A stretch of 6,658 nt of DNA from Candidatus Aminicenantota bacterium (lineage in GTDB: Bacteria > Acidobacteriota > Aminicenantia > UBA2199), in the NCBI GenBank assembly GCA_030620255.1, contig JAUXFB010000078.1, positions 1-6,658 on the forward strand. The letters are read 5' to 3'. How positions within the stretch are numbered: position 1 is the first letter of the stretch; each line of letters begins with the position of its first letter. Of the stretch, positions 1-6,271 are shown one piece after another. The notes beneath the pieces were generated by a model that saw nothing but the letters and a program-made list of their open reading frames with translations, made no database searches and was not told the DNA's origin. The translations under genes were made by a program, and so were the position numbers.

Positions 1-2
1 AA

Positions 3-776
3 TTACCGTGTTTTGATGTTATAGAATTCAGACAAATATATCCTGAATCATTTGATATACTTGTATTAATAGAGGGAGAAACCGAAGCAAGAACAGGTCA
101 GAAAAATATTGATAAATATTTTACAATAAACATTGACCATCATGCAACAAATTCAGAGCATGCAAATTTGAACTGGGTTGTTCCAGAAGCTTCAGCTGTG
201 GGAGAACTGATCTATGAATTGGGTATTGAATTAAACATTGAATTTACAAGAGATATTGGATATAACTTATATGCTGCTATCTGTTCTGATACTGGATCAT
301 TTAAATATTCTAATACTACTTCAAAGTCATTGCACATTGCTTCGGAACTGGTAAGGAAAAGCAATTTTGAACCTTGTGATGTGAGTAATCTGCTTTTTAA
401 TTCAAATTATTATGAAAAAGTTCAGATGGCACAAAAGGTATTATCTACTCTTGAGTTAAAACTGAATAAAAAGGTTTCTATTATTGTATTTAAGAGAAAT
501 TTTTTAAGTACACTCGATTTGAAGGATATTGAAACCGAGGATATTGTTTCAATAGCAAGATCCGTAATTGGAGTTGAAGTGACTCTATTTTTTAAGGAAA
601 TCGGAGATGATTATTATAGGGTATCAATTAGATCGAGAAAAAATTTTAACTCCCAACTTCTTGCAAAAATATTTAATGGTGGAGGACATGAATGTGCTGC
701 AGGTTTTTTCTATAATGGAGGTATAGAAAAAGCAAAACAAGAGGTTGTAGGTATAATAGAGAAACATCTTAAATGA
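3..776 (+). CDS. nrnA: DHH/DHHA1 phosphoesterase, NrnA-type nanoRNase/pAp phosphatase (5' end missing)
   Basis: This is the C-terminal 257 residues of a DHH-family phosphoesterase; the reading frame is open to the left edge, so the true start lies outside the window. NrnA enzymes are cytoplasmic, Mn-dependent 3'-5' exonucleases that degrade 2-5 nt RNAs and, in many bacteria, dephosphorylate pAp. Visible signatures are the DHH metal motif (NIDHHATN, DHH at 135-143), the ASAVGELIYE helix that follows it, the DTGSF motif (Asp at 288-290) with FKYSNT after it, and the DHHA1 substrate-binding motif GGGHECAAG (678-704) near the C-terminus. The first DHH motif (HxxxDxD) is off-window. The stretch FDILVLIEGETEARTG (51-98) aligns with the family's second motif but has Glu (72-74) where Asp is expected. 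The stop overlaps the truB start (ATGA), indicating translational coupling; rbfA often lies upstream. A TTG at 168 can look like a start but falls inside the conserved domain. Family identity is firm; exact substrate is inferred. Confidence 0.9.
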   Translation, partial: LPCFDVIEFRQIYPESFDILVLIEGETEARTGQKNIDKYFTINIDHHATNSEHANLNWVVPEASAVGELIYELGIELNIEFTRDIGYNLYAAICSDTGSFKYSNTTSKSLHIASELVRKSNFEPCDVSNLLFNSNYYEKVQMAQKVLSTLELKLNKKVSIIVFKRNFLSTLDLKDIETEDIVSIARSVIGVEVTLFFKEIGDDYYRVSIRSRKNFNSQLLAKIFNGGGHECAAGFFYNGGIEKAKQEVVGIIEKHLK

Positions 777-1675
777 TCAGTGGACTTGTTGTTATAAATA
801 AATCAAAAAATATAAGTTCTCATGCTGTAGTTGCAAATATAAGAAAATTATTTGACATAAAGAAAGCAGGACATTTTGGGACTCTAGACCCAATGGCAGA
901 AGGAGTGTTATTGGTTGGAATAGGAAAAGCCACAAAGTTTTTTAATTTCTATATGAAGAAGAAAAAACTTTACTCTGGAATAATAAAATTTGTGTTTTCA
1001 TCTTCAACTTATGATATGGAGGGTTCCCCAACTTCTGAAAAAAAAGAAGTAGATTTAACAAACATTGATATTGATTCATTATTATCAGATTTTACAGGTG
1101 AAATATTGCAGGCCCCACCTATCTATTCAGCGAAAAAATATAAAGGAAAGCCATCTTACAAATATGCCAGAGAAAATAAAAAAATAGAGTTGAAACCTGT
1201 AAAGGTAAAAATTTACTTTTTAAAAGGAAAAATTATAAGTAAAGATAGTTTGAGATTTGAGGCTCTAACTTCGTCTGGAGCTTATGTTAGGTCAATAGCT
1301 CATGATTTGGGGCAAAAAGCTGGAGTTGGGGCTTATCTTGAAGAGCTAAAAAGGGAAAAAATTGGAGAGTTTGGATTAAATAAAGCTTTTTCAATTGAGG
1401 AATTAGTTAAAAATAAAAATCTTTTGGATATTACAAAGTTTATTATTCCCATTGAAACATTACTTCCGGAATTTCCTAAGATAATAATAAATCAGGTAGG
1501 AAGAAAAGCAGTATTAAATGGTATGCCTTTGTTAGCAAAAGATGTCATAAAAATATTTCCTGCTGAATCCGATATATACTTTAGATTGTTTGATGAACAG
1601 GGTAAACTCCTGGCAATTGCTCAAAAAGAAGAAAACAAGATGAGGTTTAGGTCTAATATTGTATTCCCGGAATAA
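773..1675 (+). CDS. truB: tRNA pseudouridine(55) synthase TruB
   Basis: TruB isomerises uridine 55 in the T-loop of nearly all elongator tRNAs to pseudouridine. The 300-residue length is normal for bacteria. The N-terminus GLVVINKSKNISSH is the family's opening signature and fixes the start at the ATG that overlaps the upstream stop. The catalytic motif GHFGTLDPMAEG carries the nucleophile Asp39. Further family blocks are QAPPIYSAKKYKGKPSYKYA (about residues 113-132), the S-S-G-A-Y-V-R-S-I-A-H-D-L-G block (about 167-180) and GAYLEELKREKIGEF (about 186-200). The last 70 or so residues form the C-terminal RNA-binding (PUA-like) region, ending FRSNIVFPE. A weak AGAGAA sits nine bases before the start, so translation probably depends on coupling with nrnA. 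ribF and rpsO, which often follow truB, are absent; a convergent gene comes next. Function is near certain from motif content. Confidence 0.97.
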   Translation: MISGLVVINKSKNISSHAVVANIRKLFDIKKAGHFGTLDPMAEGVLLVGIGKATKFFNFYMKKKKLYSGIIKFVFSSSTYDMEGSPTSEKKEVDLTNIDIDSLLSDFTGEILQAPPIYSAKKYKGKPSYKYARENKKIELKPVKVKIYFLKGKIISKDSLRFEALTSSGAYVRSIAHDLGQKAGVGAYLEELKREKIGEFGLNKAFSIEELVKNKNLLDITKFIIPIETLLPEFPKIIINQVGRKAVLNGMPLLAKDVIKIFPAESDIYFRLFDEQGKLLAIAQKEENKMRFRSNIVFPE

Positions 1676-1715
1676 ATTAAATTATACAATTGAATAAATT
1701 AATCTTCTAAAGTTT

Positions 1716-2375
1716 TCAATTAAATAGGTCAGAACTGCCAACTTTATTTAAAATAGCATAAAAAGGGCTTGCTTTTACTTTTTTTGGGTACATTGTGTTA
1801 TTGTATTTGTATCCATTGTTATATAAAAAAAGGGCTCGGAATATATTCCCATTTGATTCATTGTAGTATCTTTTTAGAACTTCTAATCCAAGTTCTATAT
1901 TATAATCAATGTCAAAAATTCGATTTTTATCAATTGATAATTCATCCTTCCATGCAAAATAATTAATCTGCATTAATCCATAAGCACCTTTATGTGACAT
2001 AGCTTTTGGATTAAAGTCACTTTCTACTTGCATCATTCCAAGAATAAGATTTGGATGAAAGCCATATTTTTGGCTTTTTATATAAGTAGTATCAAGAATT
2101 TTTGAAAACATAGGATATTTTTTGTTAAATGCATTTACTTTAAATTCCATATATTTATACTGATCCAGTTTTTTCTTATTTATATTGACTTGCTCTGTAA
2201 GTTCTGTTGCTTTTTTTGATATTATTTTAAGATAGTATGAGTTCACATCATATTGCCTGTTGAATTCTGATGCACCCTTGAATAGTCCAAAAAGCCCAAT
2301 AATAAATAGACTTATAATTAATATAAGAGATTTTTTTAAGTTTTTTTTAATCAATCTTTTTTCTTGTTTTTTCAT
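1716..2375 (-). CDS. membrane-anchored SLT-family lytic transglycosylase
   Basis: A 219-residue peptidoglycan lytic transglycosylase of the Slt70/MltC/MltE-like (GH23) type, which cleaves the MurNAc-GlcNAc bond with formation of a 1,6-anhydro end. The N-terminus is very basic (MKKQEKRLIKKNLKK) and is followed by one hydrophobic segment at about residues 16-35 with no cleavage or lipobox motif, so it is probably an inner-membrane signal anchor with the catalytic domain in the periplasm. Residues 45-75 are charged and may form a coiled coil. The catalytic core starts near residue 98: YGFHPNLILGMMQVESDFNP gives the catalytic Glu118 (2022-2024), then the GAYGLMQIN motif (130-138), NIELGLEVLKRYY and the substrate-groove motif ALFLYNNGYKYN. 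It is transcribed alone, diverging from ackA and converging on truB. No Shine-Dalgarno precedes the ATG, and the only good promoter starts transcription almost at it. Physiological role (division, turnover, assembly of an envelope machine) cannot be decided from context. Confidence 0.9.
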   Translation of the reverse strand: MKKQEKRLIKKNLKKSLILIISLFIIGLFGLFKGASEFNRQYDVNSYYLKIISKKATELTEQVNINKKKLDQYKYMEFKVNAFNKKYPMFSKILDTTYIKSQKYGFHPNLILGMMQVESDFNPKAMSHKGAYGLMQINYFAWKDELSIDKNRIFDIDYNIELGLEVLKRYYNESNGNIFRALFLYNNGYKYNNTMYPKKVKASPFYAILNKVGSSDLFN

Positions 2376-2384
2376 AATATTTTG

Positions 2385-2413
2385 ATTATAAAGTTATTTT
2401 AAAAAATTTTCAA
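2385..2413 (-). promoter_or_regulatory. sigma-70-type promoter for the lytic transglycosylase
   Basis: Read on the minus strand, TTGAAA (2408-2413) and TATAAT (2385-2390) are separated by exactly 17 bases: a five-of-six -35 and a perfect -10. Transcription would start near 2378, about three bases before the ATG at 2373-2375, so the mRNA would be leaderless or nearly so. This agrees with the lack of a ribosome binding site. The region is AT-rich, but the spacing and match are better than expected by chance. Confidence 0.65.
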
Positions 2414-2424
2414 CAAGATTTATA

Positions 2425-2452
2425 AAAATTTGTTATAACAGCTACAAATTTT
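2425..2452. promoter_or_regulatory. inverted repeat with nested palindrome in the divergent promoter region (possible operator)
   Basis: Two perfect 9-bp arms, AAAATTTGT (2425-2433) and ACAAATTTT (2444-2452), flank a 10-base spacer. The separate perfect palindrome TGTTATAACA (2431-2440) overlaps the left arm. They lie between the transglycosylase -35 element and the upstream ackA promoter, where a regulator could act on both directions. A nine-of-ten copy of the palindrome, TGTTATAATA, occurs at 2474-2483 over the -10 of that ackA promoter. The sequence is AT-rich, so chance symmetry is a real alternative. Confidence 0.35.
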
Positions 2453-2455
2453 ATT

Positions 2456-2482
2456 TTGTTAATTTAAATAAAATGTTATAAT
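2456..2482 (+). promoter_or_regulatory. candidate upstream ackA promoter (P1)
   Basis: A perfect TATAAT at 2477-2482 is preceded by TTGTTA (2456-2461), four of six matches, with a short 15-base spacer. The predicted start near 2489 would give a leader of about 80 bases that spans the downstream promoter and its inverted repeat. The spacing is suboptimal, so this site might need an activator or may be used weakly. Confidence 0.4.
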
Positions 2483-2496
2483 ATGAAATATTTAAC

Positions 2497-2525
2497 TTGT
2501 CATTCAGGTAGTTATTCAATAAAAT
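2497..2525 (+). promoter_or_regulatory. candidate downstream ackA promoter (P2)
   Basis: TTGTCA (2497-2502) and TAAAAT (2520-2525), each five of six to consensus, are separated by exactly 17 bases. The predicted start is near 2532, giving a leader of about 36 bases ending in a strong ribosome binding site. This is the better of the two ackA promoters and probably also drives the DUF4301 gene. Confidence 0.55.
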
Positions 2526-2552
2526 AAACGATGTAAACATGATTATTGAATA
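2513..2552. promoter_or_regulatory. 10-bp inverted repeat over the ackA P2 -10 and leader
   Basis: TATTCAATAA (2513-2522) and TTATTGAATA (2543-2552) are perfect inverted 10-mers with 20 bases between them. Their centres are 30 bp apart, about three helical turns. The left arm overlaps the P2 -10 hexamer, and the right arm ends just before the AAGGAG ribosome binding site (2557-2562). This geometry suits a dimeric repressor operator. If transcribed from P1, the arms could also form a hairpin next to the ribosome binding site. No known regulator consensus was recognised. Confidence 0.4.
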
Positions 2553-2567
2553 GGATAAGGAGAAAAA

Positions 2568-3770
2568 ATGAAGATTTTAGTTATTAACTCAGGTAGTTCT
2601 TCTATCAAATTTCAGCTTGTAAATGTTGAAAATGAAAAGCTAATTGCAAAAGGGTTAATTGAAAGGGTTGGGTTTAAAGATTCAATATTTACTTATCAGT
2701 TCCCCCCTAATTTAAAAATAAAAAAAGGATGTTCAATAGATGATTATAAATCTGGCATTCATTTAATTATAGAAACTCTTGTTAATGTAAAGGATGGAGT
2801 TATAAAAAACATGAATGAGATTAAAGCAGTTGGTCATAGAGTTGTACATGGCGGGGAAGATTTTGCAAGTTCTGTTTTGATTACAGATGAGGTAATAAAG
2901 GTGGTTGAGAAAAACATTGAACTTGCACCACTTCACAACCCACCCAATCTTTTAGGAATAAAAGCTGCAAAAGAGGAACTTCCCGATGTTCCTATGGTTG
3001 GGGTCTTTGACACATCCTTTCATCAAACCATTCCTGAAAAAGCCTTTATTTATCCTATACCATATGAATACTATAAAAACAAAAGAATAAGGAGATTTGG
3101 TTTTCATGGCACATCACATCAATATGTAAGTATTAAAGCAGCTGAATTTCTTAAAAGATCTTTAGAAGAACTAAAGATAATCACACTTCATCTTGGCAAT
3201 GGTTGTTCTATTTCTGCTGTTAATAAAGGAAAATCTGTTGATACAAGCCTTGGGTATGGGACAATGTGCGGAATGCCAATGGGAACAAGAGCTGGAGATA
3301 TTGATCCTAATATTATTCTTTATATGATGGAAAAAGAGAAATTAAAAACAAATGAAATAAAGCAGATAATTTACAAAAAAAGTGGAATGCTTGGACTTTC
3401 TGGAATTTCAAGCGATATGAGGGAAGTTGAAGATGAGGCATTAAAAGGAAATGAAAGAGCAAATCTATCAATTGATATTTTTTCCTATTATGCTAAAAAA
3501 TTTATAGGAGCTTATGCTGCTGTAATGGGAGGAGTTGATATTATTGTATTCACAGCAGGTATTGGAGAAAATTCGCCAATTGTAAGAAAAAAGATCTGTG
3601 AAAATATGGAATTTTTGGGGATTAAAATAGATGAAAATAAAAATGTTGTAAAAGGAGAACTTAAAAATATTTCATCAATAGATGCGAAAGTGAGCGTATT
3701 AGTTGTCCCAACAAATGAAGAATTGATGATAGCTAAAGAAACATATAAAATTGTTTCTGTAATTAAATAG
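2568..3770 (+). CDS. ackA: acetate kinase
   Basis: Acetate kinase interconverts acetyl phosphate + ADP and acetate + ATP, the substrate-level ATP step of acetate fermentation and, in reverse, acetate activation. The protein is a full 400 residues with both ASKHA-fold domains. The N-terminal phosphate loop VINSGSSSIKF contains Asn7; GHRVVHGGEDF contains Arg91; GVFDTSFHQTIP contains the catalytic Asp148; RFGFHGTSH contains His180; the adenosine/phosphate loop is HLGNGCSISAV; CGMPMGTRAGDIDP contains Arg241; FTAGIGEN follows; and PTNEE contains the Mg-binding Glu384. These residues have the same numbers as in the Methanosarcina thermophila enzyme, so length and start are well supported. AAGGAG lies five bases before the ATG, the best ribosome binding site in the window, suggesting high expression. 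The usual partner pta is not adjacent; a DUF4301 gene follows after 33 bp. Propionate or butyrate kinase activity cannot be excluded, but the motif set is that of AckA. Confidence 0.98.
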   Translation: MKILVINSGSSSIKFQLVNVENEKLIAKGLIERVGFKDSIFTYQFPPNLKIKKGCSIDDYKSGIHLIIETLVNVKDGVIKNMNEIKAVGHRVVHGGEDFASSVLITDEVIKVVEKNIELAPLHNPPNLLGIKAAKEELPDVPMVGVFDTSFHQTIPEKAFIYPIPYEYYKNKRIRRFGFHGTSHQYVSIKAAEFLKRSLEELKIITLHLGNGCSISAVNKGKSVDTSLGYGTMCGMPMGTRAGDIDPNIILYMMEKEKLKTNEIKQIIYKKSGMLGLSGISSDMREVEDEALKGNERANLSIDIFSYYAKKFIGAYAAVMGGVDIIVFTAGIGENSPIVRKKICENMEFLGIKIDENKNVVKGELKNISSIDAKVSVLVVPTNEELMIAKETYKIVSVIK

Positions 3771-3803
3771 ATAAAAATAGATTAGTTTTAAAATAAAGAG
3801 AAG

Positions 3804-5360
3804 ATGATATATATAGATAATAAAATTGATCGAATAATTCCCAAAAAGAAAATTTTAGAACAGCTTGAAATCTTAAAAAAAGGAACACATTTTGTAAATC
3901 TGTTTAAGCCTGCATATATAAATGATGGTATAAAAGAATTTTCAAAGTATGAAAAAGAAAGATTCATTGGTTTTTTCTCGAAAGTTAGGAAAACCAGTAA
4001 AATAATTAATTTTGTTCCTGCATCTGGTGCTGCAACTCGTATGTTTAAAGTGCTTCTCTATTTCTATAATAATTTTAATAAAATTAATGAGAATCAAGTA
4101 AAAGAAGAGGCAATAAAAGGGAACTCTGATTACGAGTTTATTTCAGATTTTATAGAAGGAATAAAAAGTAAAAAATTCCCATTTTATTATGAGCTTGAAA
4201 GATTATTAGCAAGAGATAACATATGCATTGATACCCTTATTAAGCAGGGTGAGTATAAAAGCATTCTAAAATATCTGTTAAAATCAAAAGGACTTAACTA
4301 TGAGAATCTTCCAAAAGCTCTTTTAAAATTCCATAAATATAAAGATTGTTCACGAACTTCAATGGAGGAGCATATAGTTGAGGGCATTGAATATGCAAGA
4401 GGTGCAAACAATGTTGTTTGTATCGAATTTGCTGTTTCTCCTGAATTTAAGCAAAAGGTGAAAGATTTTCTTGAGAAGATTTTACCAATTTACAAAAAAG
4501 AGAATATTAAATTTGAAATTACAATTTCTGAACAAGAACCTTCTACTAATACAATAGCTCTGAATGAAAAAAAGGATCTGTTAAAAGATTCTAATAACAA
4601 TCTTGTTTTAAGACCAGGTGGTCATGGAGCTTTGATCAACAATTTAAATAATATTGAAGGGGATATTATTTTTATAAAAAACATTGATAATATAGTACCT
4701 GATCATTTAAAAACAGATACTTTTGTATATAAAAGGGCTCTTTGTGGATATTTGTTTCAAGTGCAAGCAAAAGTGTTTGACTACTTAAAAAAACTTTATA
4801 ATAAAAATGTTAGCAAAAAACATATTGATGAGATCTCATTTTTTTCTGAACATGAGCTTAATATTTTTTTCCCAGAAAAATTTAAGATGTGGGAAAAAGA
4901 AAAAAAAGAGGATTTTCTCTTTAAAAAGTTAAATAGACCTATAAGGGTGTGTGGTATGGTAAAAAATGAGGGGAAACCTGGTGGAGGGCCTTTCTGGGTT
5001 AAAGATAAAGACAATTCTATTTCTCTTCAAATTGTTGAAAATGCTCAAATTGATTTTACATCAAAAGAACAAAAAGATATTGTGGCTTGTTCTACTCATT
5101 TTAATCCAGTAGATATTGTTTGTGGAATTCGTGATTTTATGGGTAATAAATTTAACTTTAATGATTATGTTAACCATGATACTTATTTCATTTCAACCAG
5201 GTCAAAAGATGGGGAATCAATAAAAATATTGGAACTTCCTGGGCTGTGGAATGGAGGAATGGCAGATTGGATTACCATTTTCGCACAAGTTCCTTTAATT
5301 ACATTTAATCCTGTTAAAACAATTAATGACCTGCTTAAAAAGGAGCATCAGCCAATTTAG
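3804..5360 (+). CDS. DUF4301 family protein, putative UDPGP-like nucleotidyltransferase
   Basis: A 518-residue soluble protein with no signal peptide or membrane segment, recognised as DUF4301, a family of about 500 residues with no established function that I know of. Conserved blocks are NFVPASGAATRMFK (69-82), EQEPSTNTIALN (243-254), LRPGGHGALINNLN (269-282), FIKNIDNIVPD (290-300), RVCGMVKNEGKPGGGPFWV (381-399), STHFNPVDIVCGIRDF (430-445) and LPGLWNGGMADWITIF (478-493). The glycine/serine loop ending in T-R, then PGGHG, then N-x-D-N resembles the phosphate loop, base-binding loop and metal Asp of UDP-sugar pyrophosphorylases, in the same order; this functional reading is inference. The ATG at 3804 follows AAAGAG/GAGAAG closely, with a 33-bp gap after ackA and no promoter or terminator visible between, so co-transcription is likely. 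It ends 101 bp before the next gene. No truncation or frameshift is seen. Family assignment is confident; the reaction is not known. Confidence 0.85.
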   Translation: MIYIDNKIDRIIPKKKILEQLEILKKGTHFVNLFKPAYINDGIKEFSKYEKERFIGFFSKVRKTSKIINFVPASGAATRMFKVLLYFYNNFNKINENQVKEEAIKGNSDYEFISDFIEGIKSKKFPFYYELERLLARDNICIDTLIKQGEYKSILKYLLKSKGLNYENLPKALLKFHKYKDCSRTSMEEHIVEGIEYARGANNVVCIEFAVSPEFKQKVKDFLEKILPIYKKENIKFEITISEQEPSTNTIALNEKKDLLKDSNNNLVLRPGGHGALINNLNNIEGDIIFIKNIDNIVPDHLKTDTFVYKRALCGYLFQVQAKVFDYLKKLYNKNVSKKHIDEISFFSEHELNIFFPEKFKMWEKEKKEDFLFKKLNRPIRVCGMVKNEGKPGGGPFWVKDKDNSISLQIVENAQIDFTSKEQKDIVACSTHFNPVDIVCGIRDFMGNKFNFNDYVNHDTYFISTRSKDGESIKILELPGLWNGGMADWITIFAQVPLITFNPVKTINDLLKKEHQPI

Positions 5361-5394
5361 GATTATGCGTCTGCGAATACTTAGTTCATTGATT

Positions 5395-5425
5395 CAAATA
5401 AAAATATGGGTTTAATTTTTTTTTG
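5395..5425. repeat. AT-rich imperfect inverted repeat downstream of the DUF4301 gene
   Basis: CAAATAAAAAT (5395-5405) can pair with ATTTTTTTTTG (5415-5425) around a nine-base loop, ten of eleven positions matching. The run of nine T is inside the 3' arm rather than after a GC-rich stem, so it is not a canonical intrinsic terminator. It could be a weak terminator for the ackA-DUF4301 transcript, an upstream element for the SDR promoter just to its right, or chance in AT-rich DNA. Confidence 0.3.
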
Positions 5426-5430
5426 AAATT

Positions 5431-5439
5431 TGATAAAAT
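5431..5439 (+). promoter_or_regulatory. extended -10 promoter of the SDR gene
   Basis: TGATAAAAT is an extended -10 (TG, one base, then TAAAAT at 5434-5439, five of six). The -35 position 17 bases upstream reads TTTAAT (5411-5416), only three of six, which is acceptable for extended -10 promoters. The T-run at 5416-5424 lies just upstream. Predicted transcription start is near 5446, giving a very short leader to the TTG at 5462. Confidence 0.45.
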
Positions 5440-5461
5440 TAGATAGAGGATATTAAAGAAA

Positions 5462-6265
5462 TTGTCAAAATTGAATTTTAAGAACAAATGGGTTGTGATT
5501 ACCGGCGCATCCAGTGGTTTGGGAAAGGAAATTGCTAGATACTTAGCTAAATATGAGAAAGCTAATTTAGTAATTGCTGCTAGAAGAGTAGGAAAACTTG
5601 AAAATTTAAAGAAAGAGATTGAACAAGCTAATAATACAAAAGTAGAGATCGTTGAAGTAGATTTAAGCCAATCAGAGGGTGTTGATTTTTTATTTAATAT
5701 CGCTACAAAGATCGGACCTATTTATGGAATAATCAACAATGCTGGTTTTACATATTATGGAAAAACCGAAAAGGCAAAAATTGACAGTTATGAGCAGATC
5801 ATTGATTTAAATTTTATCGCAGTAATGAAATTAAGTTTATTGTTTTTAGATTATTTCCATGAAATGGGACAAGGTGGGTTGTTGAATATTACAAGTATGG
5901 CTGCTTTTATTCCAATCCCGTACCAAAATGTTTATTCTGCATCAAAGCATGCTTCTCAGAGTTTTACAGATGCATTAAGAGAGGAAAACAGGAAAACAGG
6001 AATTGTTATTTCTTCTTTTGCACCAGGTGGAATTGCTACAGAAATGATCACTAAATCAGGGCTTGACAAAAAAATAAGTAAAGATAGCATATTTAATATG
6101 AAACCAGAGAAAGTTGCAAAAAAAGCTATAAAGGCTTTTAAAAGAGGAAAGCCTATCTCAGTTCCAGGGTTTATGAACAAACTAACTCTTTTTTTTGTGC
6201 GTATTTTTCCAAGAAAATGGATTATACGAATATCTGGACTGCTTTATGTTCCCCCTGAAAAATAA
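5462..6265 (+). CDS. classical short-chain dehydrogenase/reductase (SDR), NADP(H)-type
   Basis: A 267-residue oxidoreductase with a Rossmann fold. The cofactor motif TGASSGLG (14-21) sits near the N-terminus; Arg41 and Arg42 at the end of the second strand (AARRVGKL) favour NADP(H). Asp67 (VDL) contacts adenine, NNAG is at 92-95, and the catalytic tetrad is Asn117, Ser145, Tyr158 and Lys162 (YSASK), all present. PGGIATEM (about residue 189 on) is the post-catalytic loop. The C-terminus from about residue 238 is hydrophobic and basic (NKLTLFFVRIFPRKWIIRIS), a tail seen in DltE/YqjQ-like SDRs that may bind membrane or a lipid-like substrate; this last point is inference. The substrate cannot be read from sequence. 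The start is TTG, since no ATG or GTG precedes the cofactor motif in frame and a stop lies at 5444-5446. AGAGGA (5445-5450) is 11 bases upstream, a long spacing implying modest translation. It forms its own transcription unit and converges on the DUF3014 gene. Confidence 0.93.
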   Translation: MSKLNFKNKWVVITGASSGLGKEIARYLAKYEKANLVIAARRVGKLENLKKEIEQANNTKVEIVEVDLSQSEGVDFLFNIATKIGPIYGIINNAGFTYYGKTEKAKIDSYEQIIDLNFIAVMKLSLLFLDYFHEMGQGGLLNITSMAAFIPIPYQNVYSASKHASQSFTDALREENRKTGIVISSFAPGGIATEMITKSGLDKKISKDSIFNMKPEKVAKKAIKAFKRGKPISVPGFMNKLTLFFVRIFPRKWIIRISGLLYVPPEK

Positions 6266-6271
6266 TAAAAT

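Noticed and set aside
168..170. TTG as the start of the left-edge phosphoesterase gene
   Set aside because: The frame is open to base 3 and the upstream codons encode the conserved DHH motif, so the TTG is internal and the gene begins off-window.
1688..1721. Inverted repeat AATTGAA / TTCAATT as a bidirectional terminator between truB and the transglycosylase
   Set aside because: The stem is only seven base pairs with one G-C pair and a 20-base loop, and there is no T-run immediately after it on either strand.
1769..1966. Plus-strand open frame of 65 codons
   Set aside because: It lies wholly antisense to the lytic transglycosylase catalytic domain, is rich in Cys, Ile and Leu as expected for a shadow frame, and matches no family.
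2448..2474. Inverted repeat ATTTTATTT / AAATAAAAT
   Set aside because: The arms are pure A/T in a region that is almost all A/T, so symmetry of this length is expected by chance; it is not counted as an operator.
2483..2567. Riboswitch or structured leader ahead of ackA
   Set aside because: Apart from the simple 10-bp inverted repeat there is no multi-helix architecture or recognisable conserved core, and the likely P2 leader is only about 36 bases.
4796..5014. Minus-strand open frame of 72 codons
   Set aside because: It is antisense to a conserved part of the DUF4301 gene, with low-complexity Ser/Phe/Leu composition and no ribosome binding site.
5956..6180. Minus-strand open frame of 74 codons
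   Set aside because: It is antisense to the SDR catalytic region; its composition mirrors the AT-rich coding strand and it resembles no known protein.
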